A stretch of DNA of 18,947 nt from Candidatus Dadabacteria bacterium RIFCSPHIGHO2_12_FULL_53_21. Its GTDB lineage: Bacteria > Desulfobacterota_D > UBA1144 > Nemesobacterales > UBA2774. Both the position numbers and the translations under genes were made by a program. This document shows, in pieces, positions 1 through 7,245 of this stretch (within the stretch, counting starts at the first letter, position 1; every line of letters starts with the position of its first letter). The DNA lies in the NCBI GenBank assembly GCA_001775255.1, contig MFCJ01000139.1:1-18947 (forward strand). The letters are read 5' to 3'. The notes beneath the pieces are model-generated. The model was given only the letters and a program-made list of their open reading frames with translations. It did no database searches and was not told the origin of the DNA.

Positions 1-87
1 CGAAAGGTTTTTTGCGGAATAACTCCCTGATAGTTACTGATTCCGGTCAAGCCCATCGAATCCGGGCCGGACGGCCCTTTACGGTTA

Positions 88-234
88 TTAACTAAATATC
101 TGAGTCGAGGTTTTACCTTCTGGGTCTACAGAACCCGAGCACTTCATAACCCCGGGGACGACAAAGGCGACGGCAAGACTCATGAATATAAGGGATATTC
201 TAAGGGTTTTCTTTATTCTTGCTGATAATTTCAT
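88..234 (-). CDS. small exported peptide, 48 aa, unknown function
   Basis: A 48-codon reading frame on the minus strand runs from ATG at 234 to TAA at 88. It has a near-perfect Shine-Dalgarno (GGAGGAGG, plus-strand 244-251) 9 nt before the ATG. The product has a basic N-terminus (K2, R6, K8, K9, R12), a hydrophobic stretch at about residues 13-30 and a short polar tail beginning KCSGS and ending in FS. It looks like a signal peptide or membrane anchor followed by about 17 exposed residues, with Cys32 a possible but imperfect lipidation site. It lies 40 bp downstream of a second peptide gene of similar design and probably shares its transcript. I recognise no family. Basis: frame and SD are seen; export is inferred. 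Confidence 0.55.
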   Translation of the reverse strand: MKLSARIKKTLRISLIFMSLAVAFVVPGVMKCSGSVDPEGKTSTQIFS

Positions 235-274
235 TTTCACAATCCTCCTCCGAATTGATATTTAACAGATTGAT

Positions 275-442
275 TTATTTCTTATCGACTACCGAACTGC
301 TTGCACTAATCCCGCCGGCATTTCCGGATTTGGTTCCCACCTCTCCTTGACACTGACATCCGTAGGCGAAGAGCAATGCAAGGAGGCATACTAACGAAAG
401 GATCGAATTCCGATTCTTTTTGAGCGTTCTTACGATTTTCAT
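275..442 (-). CDS. small lipoprotein-like peptide, 55 aa, unknown function
   Basis: The frame runs from ATG at 442 to TAA at 275 on the minus strand, preceded by an AAGGATGGAAGC ribosome-binding region. The N-terminus is basic (K2, R5, K8, K9, R11), followed by a hydrophobic core rich in Leu at residues 14-27 and then AYGCQCQG, a loose lipobox with the probable lipidated Cys at 29. The mature part would be only about 27 residues, rich in Gly and Ser, ending VVDKK. It is the first gene after the promoter at 507-535, with a leader of about 58 nt. The downstream peptide (88-234) shares the layout and a C-x-G-x-V pattern, so the two may be diverged duplicates. No family recognised. Confidence 0.6.
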   Translation of the reverse strand: MKIVRTLKKNRNSILSLVCLLALLFAYGCQCQGEVGTKSGNAGGISASSSVVDKK

Positions 443-482
443 GCTTCCATCCTTATCTTGGTATGATTCATCTCTCTGTAAC

Positions 483-502
483 TAATACTCATTAATACTC
501 AT
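483..502. repeat. two perfect tandem 10-bp repeats in the peptide leader
   Basis: TAATACTCAT occurs twice head to tail (483-492, 493-502). On the minus strand this is ATGAGTATTA twice, covering roughly +1 to +18 of the transcript predicted from the promoter at 507-535. One helical turn per repeat would suit a protein-binding site or a leader element. Each copy also carries an ATG. The downstream one opens a 17-codon frame whose TGA overlaps the ATG of the 55-aa peptide gene, but it has no ribosome-binding site. Confidence 0.6.
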
Positions 503-506
503 TATT

Positions 507-535
507 ATTATATCACAGTAAAACTCAGAGAGCAA
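507..535 (-). promoter_or_regulatory. sigma70-type promoter with extended -10 for the small peptide genes
   Basis: On the minus strand, TTGCTC (plus 530-535) and a perfect TATAAT (plus 507-512) are separated by exactly 17 bp, and the -10 is preceded by TGA, giving an extended -10 (TGnTATAAT). Transcription would start near 500 and run into the 55-aa and 48-aa peptide genes. This is one of the best promoter matches in the window, and it drives nothing larger than 55 codons. Confidence 0.65.
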
Positions 536-565
536 TCAGGGAATTTCGTATGGTTTCCCGATCGG

Positions 566-587
566 AAAACACACCGGACATGCCCGG
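566..587 (-). terminator. possible intrinsic terminator after the dehydrogenase gene
   Basis: On the minus strand, CCGGGC-AT-GTCCGG (plus 574-587) can fold into a six-pair stem with one G-U pair, followed by TGTGTTTT. It lies just past the dehydrogenase stop codon and before the peptide promoter. The two-base loop would have to open and the T tract is interrupted, so the call is tentative. Confidence 0.4.
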
Positions 588-595
588 ATTTAAGT

Positions 596-1369
596 TCAGG
601 ATTGAAGAGATTTTACTATCTTCCTCACGAGGAACCGCGGCGTGAATCTCAGAAGGAACGGTATCAGCTTCTGTTTAAACCCGGGCAGCACTATGACTTC
701 CCCCCTCCTGAATCCTTCATAACCCGCCCTGGCTACGGGCTCGACGTCCATGAGGCTCAACTTGAACAAGAGCGAGTCGTCGAGCTCGGACTTCGTTCCG
801 AATTCCGTCCTCACCGGGCCGGGGGCGAGGCATGTGATTTTTATATTCGGATTCCGTACCTCCTCGGAGAGGGCTTCGGTGAAGGACAGCACATATGCCT
901 TGGTGGCGTAATAGACCGCCAGGTTCGGCCCCGGCTGGAACCCCGCGAGTGAGCCGACGTTGAGTATACCGCCGCGCCCGCGTTCGATGATGCCCGGAAG
1001 GAAGAGTCTCGTTAAATGGGTGAGTGCCGCTACGTTAACCTGGATCATGTCTATCTGCCCTTCCTCGCCCAGTTCGGCGAATCTTCCGCGTGCGCCGAAG
1101 CCCGCGCTATTTACGACCACGTCGATTTGTATGCCTTCTTTCTGAAGCGCCTCGAATATCTCTCTGGGTGCGTTCTTTTCCGAAAGGTCTTTCGGCAGAA
1201 TGAAGACGTCGACGCCGAATTCGGATTTGATTTCGTCCGCGAGCGCTTTGAGCCTTTCCTCCCTCCGCGCGACGAGCACCAGGTCCGAATCGTCCGCAGC
1301 GAACAGCCTCGCCATCTCAAGGCCGATGCCTGAGGACGCCCCTGTTATGAGTGCTGTCTCGTTTGCCAT
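596..1369 (-). CDS. SDR-family NAD(P)-dependent oxidoreductase
   Basis: A 257-residue classical short-chain dehydrogenase. The Rossmann nucleotide-binding motif TGASSGIG is at 9-16 and NSAG (the usual NNAG with one change) at 87-90. The catalytic set is Ser140 in NVGS, Tyr153 and Lys157 (YYATK), followed by the PGPVRTEF loop at 183-190 typical of the family. It is expected to be a soluble cytoplasmic enzyme reducing or oxidising a carbonyl/alcohol; Arg residues after strand 2 (ARREER) favour NADPH. The substrate cannot be read from sequence. The ATG at 1369 has a purine-rich GGGGAG upstream but at long spacing. It lies 103 bp downstream of mtgA on the same strand with its own candidate promoter, so it may be transcribed separately. 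Family assignment is secure; function is not. Confidence 0.9.
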   Translation of the reverse strand: MANETALITGASSGIGLEMARLFAADDSDLVLVARREERLKALADEIKSEFGVDVFILPKDLSEKNAPREIFEALQKEGIQIDVVVNSAGFGARGRFAELGEEGQIDMIQVNVAALTHLTRLFLPGIIERGRGGILNVGSLAGFQPGPNLAVYYATKAYVLSFTEALSEEVRNPNIKITCLAPGPVRTEFGTKSELDDSLLFKLSLMDVEPVARAGYEGFRRGEVIVLPGFKQKLIPFLLRFTPRFLVRKIVKSLQS

Positions 1370-1402
1370 ATTCGTGTTATCTCTCCCCTGTGAAAAATAT
1401 CC

Positions 1403-1434
1403 ATTGTATTACACCTCGTCCACTACCGTGTCAA
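1403..1434 (-). promoter_or_regulatory. candidate promoter of the SDR gene, ambiguous spacing
   Basis: On the minus strand a perfect TTGACA lies at plus 1429-1434. Two -10 choices exist: TAATAC (plus 1406-1411) at 17 bp, or the better TACAAT (plus 1403-1408) at 20 bp. The 20-bp arrangement is the kind of long spacer used by MerR-family activators, but no clear dyad is visible between the boxes. Confidence 0.4.
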
Positions 1435-1472
1435 TCGGCAATCGGGCAAGGGTGTTATCTTTCGATCGTAAG

Positions 1473-2159
1473 TTATTTGATCCTCTTCAAATAGCCTGTC
1501 CCCAGATTGTCCATCTGACCGATTATCCATCCCTGCCGTTCGCGCACATATCTCGAAGGTTTTACGGCGGACATGCGCACGGGGTTCGGAAGAATGGCGG
1601 CTATGAGGGCGGATTCCTCCTTCGTGAGGTTCCCGGCTGATTTCCCGAAATAGACTTCACCCGCTTTCCCCACGCCGTATACGCCCTTCCCCGTCTCGAT
1701 GACGTTCAAATACACCTCAAGTATCCTCTTCTTGCCCCATATCTTCTCGATGAGGAACGTGAAATAGGCTTCGGCCGTCTTTCGCATCCAGGTCCTCGAC
1801 GGCCAGAGGAATACGTTCTTCGCTGTCTGCTGGCTAATCGTGCTCGCCCCGCGTAGTCTGTCGCCGCTCATCTTATCGCCTATCGCGTCTTTTATGGACT
1901 CTATATCGAAACCCTCGTGCGTGGGGAATTTCTGGTCCTCCGCCGCGATTACCGCGAGCTTCATATAATTCGAGATATTCTTATAGTCGCTCCACTCTTT
2001 TTTTATTGTTCTCTTTCCTCCGAAGTACCCGATGACCATGAGGGGCGTCAGAGGCGGATTCACATACCTGTAGAGCGCCACCCAGACCATGGTTGCGACA
2101 ATTACCAGCAAGACCGTTTTTATTGCGAATTTGATTACGCCGAAGAGAAATTTTTTCAT
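1473..2159 (-). CDS. mtgA: monofunctional biosynthetic peptidoglycan transglycosylase
   Basis: A 228-residue GT51 enzyme that polymerises lipid II into glycan strands at the outer face of the inner membrane. An N-terminal membrane anchor spans about residues 8-30. Motif 1, EDQKFPTHEGFD (74-85), supplies catalytic Glu74; motif 2, RGASTISQQTAKN, is at 103-115; motif 3, KKRILEVYLN, contains the second Glu (148). There is no transpeptidase domain, and the length is normal for MtgA (about 230-240), so this is the monofunctional form and not a class A PBP. It is divergent from gyrA across 177 bp. Its ribosome-binding site is weak (GGAATAGAG upstream of ATG 2159). The later mltG gene trims the same polymer but sits in another operon. 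Confidence 0.95.
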   Translation of the reverse strand: MKKFLFGVIKFAIKTVLLVIVATMVWVALYRYVNPPLTPLMVIGYFGGKRTIKKEWSDYKNISNYMKLAVIAAEDQKFPTHEGFDIESIKDAIGDKMSGDRLRGASTISQQTAKNVFLWPSRTWMRKTAEAYFTFLIEKIWGKKRILEVYLNVIETGKGVYGVGKAGEVYFGKSAGNLTKEESALIAAILPNPVRMSAVKPSRYVRERQGWIIGQMDNLGTGYLKRIK

Positions 2160-2266
2160 ATATACGCTCTATTCCGGGCCCTGACCGAAGGCTGGCCGGT
2201 TCTTAGGTCTTTCCGGGAATATCTTTCATCTAACGTACCTTATGATTTATTCCGGCTGCAAATCGA

Positions 2267-2293
2267 TTGACTCTTACCTTCCTCTCATATAAC
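2267..2293 (+). promoter_or_regulatory. weak candidate gyrA promoter
   Basis: In the mtgA-gyrA divergent region, TTGACT (2267-2272) is followed by TATAAC (2288-2293). The hexamers are good but the spacer is only 15 bp, shorter than optimal, so the true start may lie elsewhere in this region. Confidence 0.3.
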
Positions 2294-2336
2294 CTTATTA
2301 GCCAATATTTATAGACATTTAGGAGGCCTGTAATAT

Positions 2337-4769
2337 ATGACAATGCCGTCTCAGATACTGCCCGTCAACATCGAAGACGAGATGAAGGAGTCTTATCTCA
2401 GTTACTCGATGAGCGTTATCATCGGGCGCGCCCTTCCCGACGTGAGGGATGGTCTCAAGCCCGTGCACAGGCGAATACTCTACGGAATGGAAGAGGCGGG
2501 GAACCAGTGGAACAGGCCCTATAAAAAGTCGGCGAGGATAGTCGGGGACGTGATGGGTAAATACCATCCGCACGGCGACGCCGCTATCTACGACGCGCTC
2601 GTCAGAATGGCTCAGGACTTTTCCATGAGGTATACGCTCGTCGACGGTCAGGGCAACTTCGGCTCGATCGACGGAGACCCCCCGGCCGCTATGAGGTACA
2701 CGGAAGTCAGGCTCGACAGGATAGCGAGCGAGATGCTCGCGGACCTCGAAAAAGAGACCGTGGATTTCGTCCCCAATTATGACGGCGGCGAGAAAGAGCC
2801 ACTCGTGCTCCCGGCCAAGATACCGAACCTGCTCCTGAACGGCTCCTCCGGTATAGCCGTCGGTATGTCGACAAATATCCCCCCCCACAACCTTAACGAG
2901 CTTATCGACGCAGTAGTAGCGCAGGCCGGGAATCCGGACATTACCCTCGACGAGCTTATGACTCACATCCCCGGGCCGGATTTCCCTACGGGCGGCTTCA
3001 TCACGGGCAGGGCCCCGATCAGAGAGGCATACGAGACGGGCAGGGGAATAATACGAATAAGGGCCAAAGCCAGGATAGAGAGGCAGAAGAAGGGAGACAA
3101 GGAAATAATAATCGTCAGCGAGATACCTTATCAGGTGAACAAGGTGAAGCTGATAGAGCGGATAGCGGAGCTCGTCAAGGACGAGAAGATAAAAGGCATA
3201 TCCGATATAAGGGACGAGTCCGATAGAGAGGGGATAAGGCTGGTCATAGATATCAAACGCGGCGACATCGCGGACGTCGTGCTGAACCAGCTCTACAAGC
3301 ATACGCAGATGGACATGTCCTTCGGCATTATCATGCTCGCGCTCGTGAGGAACCAGCCCCGCGTGCTCCCGCTCAAGGAAGCCATAAGCCACTTCATTGA
3401 GCACAGGAAAGAGGTCGTAACCAGGCGCACTCAGTATGAGCTGGGCAAGGCTGAAGACAGGCTCCACATACTGGAAGGCCTCAAGATAGCGCTCGACCAC
3501 CTGGACGAGGTTATTGCCCTCATCCGCAAGTCGGCGAGCCCCCAGGAGGCGAAAGACGGGTTGATGCAGAAACTAGGCCTCTCGGAGCTTCAGGCGCAGG
3601 CAATACTCGACATGAGGCTCCAGCGCCTTACCGCGCTCGAGAGGGACAAGATACTCGAGGAAAGGAACGAGCTCATAAATACCGTGAAGCGCCTGAAGGA
3701 GATACTCGAGCGCGAGCACCTGATACTGGGCATAGTTACCGAAGAGCTGAAAGAGATAAAAGACAGGTACGGGGACGAGAGGCGGACCGAGATACTCGAG
3801 AGCTCGGAGGAAATCTCGATAGAGGACCTCATTGCGGACGAGGACATGGTGGTCACTACTACTCACGACGGTTATATAAAGACAACCCCGTTGAGTATCT
3901 ACCGGAGTCAGAGGAGGGGGGGCAAGGGCAGGACCGGTATCACGACGAAAGAGCTCGATTTTGTCGAGACCCTTTTTATAGCGTCCAAGCACAACTACGT
4001 ACTCTTTTTCACCAACCTCGGCAGGTGTTACTGGATAAAGGTCCACGAGATACCGGAGGCGGGCCCGACCGCGAGAGGGAAAGCCCTCGTCAATCTCCTG
4101 AACTTATCTGAAGGCGAGAAGGTTGCCGCAGTGCTCCCCGTGAGGGAGTTCAAGGAAAACCAGTATATCATCATGGCGACTAAGAACGGGATAGTTAAGA
4201 AAACCAAGCTTATGGCTTATTCCAACCCCCGTGCCGGAGGCATAATCGCGCTCAATATCAGAGAGGACGACGAGCTTATAGAAGCCAGGATTACGAGCGG
4301 TCAGGACGAGATACTCCTCACGTCACATTTCGGTCAGGCAATAAGGTTCGAAGAAGACGATGTGAGGGATATGGGCAGGACGGCAACGGGCGTAATAGGC
4401 ATAAGGCTCGACGAAGGGGACCAGGTCGTAAGCCTGGAGGTGATAGAAAACCCTGAAGCCCAGGTCCTTACCGTGACCGAAATGGGATACGGGAAGAGGA
4501 CCCTCGTATCCGCGTACAGGGTTACCGGGCGGGGAGGAAAGGGCGTGATCACGATCAAGACCTCCGGAAGGAACGGAAGGGTCGTGGGCGCTTTTCAGGT
4601 GACTAACGATACGCAGATCATGATAATCACCACGCACGGCGGGAAGGTTATCAGGATGAACGCTTCCGAGATAAGCGTATTCGGGAGAGGCACACAGGGT
4701 GTCACGCTCATCGATCTCAAGTCCGATGAAAAGGTAGCCGCCGTGGCAAAGGTGGTGGAAAGGGATTAG
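2337..4769 (+). CDS. gyrA: DNA gyrase subunit A
   Basis: An 810-residue GyrA. The breakage-reunion domain carries the catalytic Tyr121 (AAMRYTE) and the quinolone-interacting segment [10 protein letters not shown] (77-86). The C-terminal beta-pinwheel contains the GyrA box QRRGGKG (525-531), which wraps DNA, gives negative supercoiling and separates GyrA from ParC. With GyrB (not in this window) it introduces negative supercoils in the cytoplasm. Length is typical (about 800-870). AGGAGG (2321-2326) lies 10 nt before ATG 2337; an alternative ATG at 2343 would drop two residues. The position equivalent to E. coli Ser83 is Ala82, while the Asp87 equivalent (Asp86) is kept. A thioesterase gene follows after 38 bp on the same strand. 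Confidence 0.98.
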   Translation: MTMPSQILPVNIEDEMKESYLSYSMSVIIGRALPDVRDGLKPVHRRILYGMEEAGNQWNRPYKKSARIVGDVMGKYHPHGDAAIYDALVRMAQDFSMRYTLVDGQGNFGSIDGDPPAAMRYTEVRLDRIASEMLADLEKETVDFVPNYDGGEKEPLVLPAKIPNLLLNGSSGIAVGMSTNIPPHNLNELIDAVVAQAGNPDITLDELMTHIPGPDFPTGGFITGRAPIREAYETGRGIIRIRAKARIERQKKGDKEIIIVSEIPYQVNKVKLIERIAELVKDEKIKGISDIRDESDREGIRLVIDIKRGDIADVVLNQLYKHTQMDMSFGIIMLALVRNQPRVLPLKEAISHFIEHRKEVVTRRTQYELGKAEDRLHILEGLKIALDHLDEVIALIRKSASPQEAKDGLMQKLGLSELQAQAILDMRLQRLTALERDKILEERNELINTVKRLKEILEREHLILGIVTEELKEIKDRYGDERRTEILESSEEISIEDLIADEDMVVTTTHDGYIKTTPLSIYRSQRRGGKGRTGITTKELDFVETLFIASKHNYVLFFTNLGRCYWIKVHEIPEAGPTARGKALVNLLNLSEGEKVAAVLPVREFKENQYIIMATKNGIVKKTKLMAYSNPRAGGIIALNIREDDELIEARITSGQDEILLTSHFGQAIRFEEDDVRDMGRTATGVIGIRLDEGDQVVSLEVIENPEAQVLTVTEMGYGKRTLVSAYRVTGRGGKGVITIKTSGRNGRVVGAFQVTNDTQIMIITTHGGKVIRMNASEISVFGRGTQGVTLIDLKSDEKVAAVAKVVERD

Positions 4770-4807
4770 TCCGTGTATTTTTTCTTTGGCATTTCCTCAG
4801 CGCTCAG

Positions 4808-5299
4808 ATGATCCGCGAGATTGAAAATATATTCCTCGATTTCCCCGGTTACGGATGCTTCGCCTGCGACCCGCGCAATACTCACGGGCTCCGACTCAGA
4901 TTCTACGCCGACGACGAAAAGGGGGACGTCTACACCCGCACCACGCCCGAAAAGCACCTCCAGGGTTTCCCGGGAATACTCCACGGCGGTATCCAGTGCG
5001 CGCTCGTCGACGAAGTAGCTTTCTGGACCATGTTCGATAAGTACAAAAAGATCGCGCTGACCGCAAAGATAGACATGGAGTTCCTGAGGCCGGTCGGGAC
5101 TGCGTCCGAACTCGAGGTAAGGGGCAGGATCGCCGGGGAGGACGGGCGTAAAATCGGGGTCGAGGTGATTATCTATGAACAGCAGAAGGTTTGCACGAGG
5201 AGCAGGGTAGATTATATTATCCCCAGGAAAGAGGTGACCTTGAGGGTTATGGGGAAAGAGAGGTTTACCGAAAAATTCAAAAAATATCTGGATGACTGA
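4808..5299 (+). CDS. PaaI-family hotdog thioesterase
   Basis: A 163-residue single hotdog-fold protein. The N-terminal CFACDPRNTHGLRLRF (17-32) and the HGG segment at 59-61, followed by Asp68-Glu69 on the long hotdog helix, match the PaaI / acyl-CoA thioesterase group, in which an Asp or Glu near this position assists thioester hydrolysis. The central helix ALVDEVAFWTM and strands such as AKIDMEFLRPV fit the fold. The expected role is hydrolysis of an acyl-CoA, substrate unknown. No strong Shine-Dalgarno precedes ATG 4808, suggesting translation on a gyrA read-through transcript or an imprecise start. The next gene starts 2 nt after its stop, so the two are very likely co-translated. Confidence 0.85.
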   Translation: MIREIENIFLDFPGYGCFACDPRNTHGLRLRFYADDEKGDVYTRTTPEKHLQGFPGILHGGIQCALVDEVAFWTMFDKYKKIALTAKIDMEFLRPVGTASELEVRGRIAGEDGRKIGVEVIIYEQQKVCTRSRVDYIIPRKEVTLRVMGKERFTEKFKKYLDD

Positions 5300-5301
5300 A
5301 G

Positions 5302-5907
5302 ATGCTTAAACTATATGACCATCCGCTCTCGGGCAACTGCTACAAAGTCAGGCTTGCGCTGAGCCAGCTCGGGGTCGAATACGAAAGAGAGTACCTCGAC
5401 ATATTCAAGGGCGATCAGCACGCGCGGGACTATCAGTCATTGAATCCGAACAGGAAAATTCCGGTGCTGATAGACGAAGGCTTCCATATGTGGGAGTCGA
5501 ATGCGATACTTCTGTACCTCGGCAGGAAATACTCCCCCAACCGGCTATACCCCGAAGACCTCAGGGGATTCGGAGCCATGGCTCAGTGGCTCTTTTTCGG
5601 GAAAACATCAGTCGATCCGAACCTCGCCGTGGCGAGGTATTTTACGAAATTCCTCGGTCCCGCGGACAGGGACGAAAAGAGACTTAACGAGCTCCGCACG
5701 CAGGGGAACGGGGTGCTCAAGGTCATGGACGATCATCTGGAGCGAAATGATTTCCTTGCCGGAAGCTATACCATAGCCGATATCGCCTGTTATCCCTACG
5801 TAAACCTGGCCCCAGAGGGAGGGATAGAACTTTCGCCCTACCCGAGCGTCATATTGTGGTGCGACCGGATCAGGTCTCAGCCGGGATATATTTCGATGGA
5901 GGATTGA
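5302..5907 (+). CDS. glutathione S-transferase family protein
   Basis: A 201-residue two-domain GST. The thioredoxin-like N-terminal domain starts KLYDHPLSGNCYKVRLAL, with candidate catalytic Ser10. The cis-proline lies in NPNRKIPVL (48-56) and the glutathione gamma-Glu-binding ESNAI at 65-69. The helical C-terminal domain holds the N-capping box T-I-A-D (157-160). The family conjugates or reduces substrates using glutathione; the acceptor is unknown. It begins 2 nt after the thioesterase stop, implying a two-gene unit, perhaps for electrophile or acyl-thioester detoxification (inference). It converges on the tRNA-Gly gene with only 5 bp between and no terminator visible. Confidence 0.9.
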   Translation: MLKLYDHPLSGNCYKVRLALSQLGVEYEREYLDIFKGDQHARDYQSLNPNRKIPVLIDEGFHMWESNAILLYLGRKYSPNRLYPEDLRGFGAMAQWLFFGKTSVDPNLAVARYFTKFLGPADRDEKRLNELRTQGNGVLKVMDDHLERNDFLAGSYTIADIACYPYVNLAPEGGIELSPYPSVILWCDRIRSQPGYISMED

Positions 5908-5912
5908 ACGGG

Positions 5913-5989
5913 TGGAGCGGGAAACGGGATTCGAACCCGCGACCTTCTCCTTGGCAAGGAGACGCTCTAGCCAGCTGAGCTATTCCCGC
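5913..5989 (-). tRNA. tRNA-Gly (anticodon GCC)
   Basis: A 77-nt minus-strand tRNA. The acceptor stem GCGGGAA pairs with TTCCCGC; the D arm contains AGCTCAGCTGGCTAGAGC; the anticodon stem CTCCT/AGGAG has loop TTGCCAA, giving GCC (plus 5953-5955); the T arm is CGGGTTCGAATCCCG. The discriminator is T, and the 3' CCA is encoded (plus 5913-5915). It reads glycine GGC/GGU codons. A strong promoter lies directly upstream. Confidence 0.97.
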
Positions 5990-6002
5990 TTTGTGAAGAA
6001 CT

Positions 6003-6031
6003 AAGATAGCTAGGCGGAGGTCCGTTGTCAA
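6003..6031 (-). promoter_or_regulatory. promoter of the tRNA-Gly gene
   Basis: On the minus strand a perfect TTGACA (plus 6026-6031) is followed after exactly 17 bp by TATCTT (plus 6003-6008). The expected start, near 5996, leaves a leader of about 7 nt before the mature tRNA 5' end. Confidence 0.6.
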
Positions 6032-6084
6032 GAATTCACGTGAACACGGGCTCGAATGGGAAAATAATTTTTTTTCGGGACTAA

Positions 6085-7227
6085 ATGAAAAAATCTGACA
6101 GAAAGTCCATTATCTCCGGCGTTAAACGGGTGATCATTAAGATAGGGAGCAGCGTCCTCACGGACAAAAAAGGGGGCTTGTCCGAGAGCGTGTTCGATCT
6201 TCTGGCGAAAGAGATATCCAGGATCAAGTCACGGGGAATCGAGGTCATAGTGGTTTCGTCGGGCGCCATCGCGTCCGGCATGAAGAAGCTCCATCTCAGC
6301 AGGAAGCCGACCGAGATATCGATGAAGCAGGCGATCGCGGCCTGCGGTCAGAGCGCCCTTATCTGGAATTACGAAAGGGCGTTCTCGTCGTTCGGGCTTA
6401 TCGTTGCGCAGATTCTTATCACGCACGACGGGCTGGCTGACAGGAAGAGGTTCCTGAACGCCCGGAAGACACTCACGACACTCCTCGGTATGGGCATAAT
6501 TCCGATTGTTAACGAGAACGATACCGTTGCGGTGGAAGAAATAATGCTCGGGGACAACGACAACCTCGCCGCGCTCGTCACCGCGCTCGTCGAAGCCGAC
6601 CTCCTCATTCTGCTGACCGATATCGAGGGCCTGTACAACAAAGACCCGAGAAAGAACGAGGACGCGGAATTCATATCCCTCATAGACCAGATAGGGGAGG
6701 AGATAGAGTCGGTCGCCGGCGATACACTCGGAAGGACGACGACGGGCGGGATGATAACAAAGATTCAGGCCGCGAGGACAGCGGCTGCATTCGGGGTGCC
6801 GACTATAATCGCGAACGGCAAATCGGAGTCGACGCTCGCGGATATATTCGACGGCCGGGATGTCGGGACTATATTCCTTCCCTCGAAGAAGAGCCTCCGG
6901 GGGAGGAAGCACTGGATCGCCTTCACTCTTAAATCGGCTGGCGAGCTGGTACTGGACGGAGGAGCGGTAAAGGCCATCACTACGCTCGGCAAGAGCCTCC
7001 TCCCCTCCGGCATTAAAGACGTGCGGGGGAAGTTCGATGTAGGGGATTCGGTTACCTGTGTCGACGAGGAAGGGGTCGAGGTCGCAAGGGGGCTCACGTC
7101 TTACGGTTCCGACGAAATCCGCCGCATAATGGGTATGAGCACGAAGGACGTGGAGAGAGCGCTCGGCTATAAATATAGCGACGAAGTCATCCATAGGGAC
7201 GATCTGGCGGTAATTGAGAAACGCTGA
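6085..7227 (+). CDS. proB: glutamate 5-kinase with PUA domain
   Basis: A 380-residue glutamate 5-kinase, the first enzyme of proline synthesis (ATP + glutamate to glutamyl-5-phosphate), cytoplasmic. The amino-acid kinase domain shows KIGSSVLTD (19-27), SSGAIASG (58-65), the substrate loop NENDTV (143-148), GDNDNLAA (156-163), a nucleotide-binding ILLTDIEGLYNKDP segment and TTGGMITKI (219-227). The C-terminal PUA domain spans about 285-372, as in E. coli ProB. Glutamate semialdehyde dehydrogenase (proA), often adjacent, is not in this window. The ribosome-binding site before ATG 6085 is weak. mltG follows after 18 bp on the same strand and is probably co-transcribed. Confidence 0.96.
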   Translation: MKKSDRKSIISGVKRVIIKIGSSVLTDKKGGLSESVFDLLAKEISRIKSRGIEVIVVSSGAIASGMKKLHLSRKPTEISMKQAIAACGQSALIWNYERAFSSFGLIVAQILITHDGLADRKRFLNARKTLTTLLGMGIIPIVNENDTVAVEEIMLGDNDNLAALVTALVEADLLILLTDIEGLYNKDPRKNEDAEFISLIDQIGEEIESVAGDTLGRTTTGGMITKIQAARTAAAFGVPTIIANGKSESTLADIFDGRDVGTIFLPSKKSLRGRKHWIAFTLKSAGELVLDGGAVKAITTLGKSLLPSGIKDVRGKFDVGDSVTCVDEEGVEVARGLTSYGSDEIRRIMGMSTKDVERALGYKYSDEVIHRDDLAVIEKR

Positions 7228-7245
7228 TAGATTGCAAGTTTTGAA

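Noticed and set aside
62..80. GGGCCG-GA-CGGCCC hairpin followed by TTT
   Set aside because: It is 8 bp past the end of the minus-strand 48-aa gene, but the T's lie on the wrong strand for that gene; no plus-strand gene is seen to its left within the window.
2319..3500. A 393-codon open frame on the minus strand opposite gyrA
   Set aside because: The gyrA frame is unmistakable; the antisense frame is a by-product of its codon use, shows no recognisable motif and has no ribosome-binding site at its start.
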